Of a stretch of DNA of 64,000 nucleotides, positions 63,163-64,000 are shown in pieces. Source of the DNA: JAPXRI01 sp033813635 (GTDB lineage Bacteria > Bacillota > Clostridia > Oscillospirales > QAMX01); the NCBI GenBank assembly GCA_033813635.1, contig JAPXRI010000011.1:1-64000 (forward strand). The letters are read 5' to 3'. The position numbers and the translations under genes were made by a program. Position 1 is the stretch's first letter, and every line of letters begins with the position of its first letter. The notes below the pieces were generated by a model. It did not search any database, was not told the DNA's origin, and was given only the letters and a program-made list of their open reading frames with translations.

Positions 63163-64000
63163 TTATTCGGCGACGGCAAAGCAGACCTCGAGGGGACCGA
63201 TCGGGGGAAGCGCGTAGATATTGTACCTGCCCTCTCTTTTCTCCGGCGTTAGGATTGACCTCCGGGCTTGGAAGTCGACAAAGCACACAGACGCGGACGG
63301 CTCCGTCAAAAGCGCCAGCTTAGGGCGCTCCGCTTCGTCGAGGGACAGATTCGCGAGGACCGCACCGGGGCTTCCGTATCTTGATTTTCTCCCCCAGACC
63401 GCCATTTTGTCAAACGACAGCACATAAGCCGGCAGTTTTTCGTCAGAAAGCCAGCGGAAGATGTTTTTAAGCTGTGCGGTTTTGGCGGAGCTGAAGATCA
63501 GCGTGTAGGGGAAATAGCCGGCAACGCAGACTCTGCCCCCGAGAGAGTTGATATAGATTCCCATTCCGCAGCCGTGTATTGTCTTTCGCGTATAGTCGGT
63601 GTAAACCGCGAGCGTCTGCGCGCCCGGCGCTGTCGGCTCAAGGCATGCGGCGGAAAAATGCCAGAAGGATTGGCGGCAGTCCCGTTCTCTTCCCTCGAGA
63701 CCCGAATTCAGCGGGTGCCGGGTGTACTTTTCAATGACATCGACCGGAAGATATTTTTCCGTTGCGAACCCTGTGTACTCTGAATAGCCGCGCGCGTTCA
63801 GCGCGTCAAGGGCGGCGGTGTCCATATATACCCCGCGCGAGAGAATCTTTTTAATCTGCTCGTCGCTTAAATCGGCTGCGGAACCGCCGCAGAGCGTGTA
63901 GACAAGGCAGTTATCCTCATGGTAGGCGATCGGTATGCCGGTGTGCCATACCGCTTCGTTTATCCCTGTATCTAATTTTGCGGGCCAATTGTCCGAGGTC
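63163..64000 (-). CDS. C-terminal part of a large putative glycoside-hydrolase-like protein (truncated by window edge)
   Basis: The minus frame is open through the right end of the window, so the start is not seen; at least 278 residues are encoded. Near the window edge it reads AYHEDNCLVYTLCGGSAADLS, then IKKILSRGVYMDTAALDALNARGYSEYTG. This resembles the class-I-amidotransferase-like domain (GGV-DxxAxxxLxxRG) found in the middle of large putative glycosidases. A beta-rich tail follows. It is first in the visible part of the minus-strand sugar cluster, 26 nt before the GH95-like gene. Confidence 0.5.
   Translation of the reverse strand, partial: TSDNWPAKLDTGINEAVWHTGIPIAYHEDNCLVYTLCGGSAADLSDEQIKKILSRGVYMDTAALDALNARGYSEYTGFATEKYLPVDVIEKYTRHPLNSGLEGRERDCRQSFWHFSAACLEPTAPGAQTLAVYTDYTRKTIHGCGMGIYINSLGGRVCVAGYFPYTLIFSSAKTAQLKNIFRWLSDEKLPAYVLSFDKMAVWGRKSRYGSPGAVLANLSLDEAERPKLALLTEPSASVCFVDFQARRSILTPEKREGRYNIYALPPIGPLEVCFAVAE

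Overview
The window comes from an anaerobic, spore-forming Firmicute of the class Clostridia, probably an Oscillospirales-type lineage. The evidence is a complete spoIIIAA-AH operon, the sporulation genes yqfC/yqfD and a YlbJ-like gene, a probable Re-citrate synthase, LL-diaminopimelate aminotransferase (DapL), short-type LeuC/LeuD, and Gram-positive operon orders (nusB-xseA-xseB-ispA; phoH-ybeY-era-yqzL-recO-mutS2). Coding DNA is fairly GC-rich, intergenic DNA is clearly AT-richer, and TTG/GTG starts are common. No rRNA, tRNA, CRISPR array, IS element or prophage was recognised.

Layout. 1-4883: the 3' part of a very large cyclic beta-glucan synthase/GH94-type gene. 5049-10005: the spoIIIA operon. 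10191-14442: asp23-like, nusB, a TsaD paralog, xseA, xseB and ispA, followed by an alpha/beta hydrolase (14446-16323) and the C-terminal remnant of a polytopic membrane protein. 17767-19956: a strong promoter with a 32-bp operator palindrome, then a Re-citrate synthase-type DRE-TIM enzyme and its probable GntR/FCD regulator. 20028-21203: an Eis-like acetyltransferase. 21248-30615 (minus): a TIM-barrel protein, a Cys-rich small protein, efp, a PRPP-synthase-like gene, an M24 peptidase, a LarA-like protein, a TIM-barrel isomerase, dapL and dapF. 30616-31271 is gene-free apart from the dapF promoter and hairpins. 31272-32520 (minus): a small Cys protein and a YlbJ-like membrane protein. 32653-40020 (plus): yqfC, yqfD, phoH, ybeY, era, yqzL, recO, mutS2. 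40094-40738 (minus): a phosphoglycolate-phosphatase-like gene bracketed by a perfect 29-bp inverted repeat. 41023-52154: a complete branched-chain amino-acid operon (ilvB, ilvN, ilvC, ilvD, leuA, cimA, leuC, leuD, leuB), followed 16 nt later by a glycosidase-like gene. 53732-64000 (minus): five consecutive glycoside-hydrolase-type genes without signal peptides, which suggests intracellular breakdown of an imported oligosaccharide. One of them, GH2, is split by a frameshift at an A7 run.

The most notable observation is in the 5' leader of ilvB. A 39-codon ORF with its own Shine-Dalgarno is packed with Ile/Val/Leu codons. It is followed by a Rho-independent terminator whose left arm can instead pair, over nine perfect base pairs, with the end of the leader ORF. 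This is the architecture of ribosome-mediated (leader-peptide) attenuation, in a lineage where such operons are usually controlled by T-boxes or CodY. Isoleucine appears to be made through citramalate (cimA present, no ilvA seen). A 13-nt piece of the Re-citrate-synthase operator recurs exactly inside the ilvB promoter spacer, which hints at shared control.
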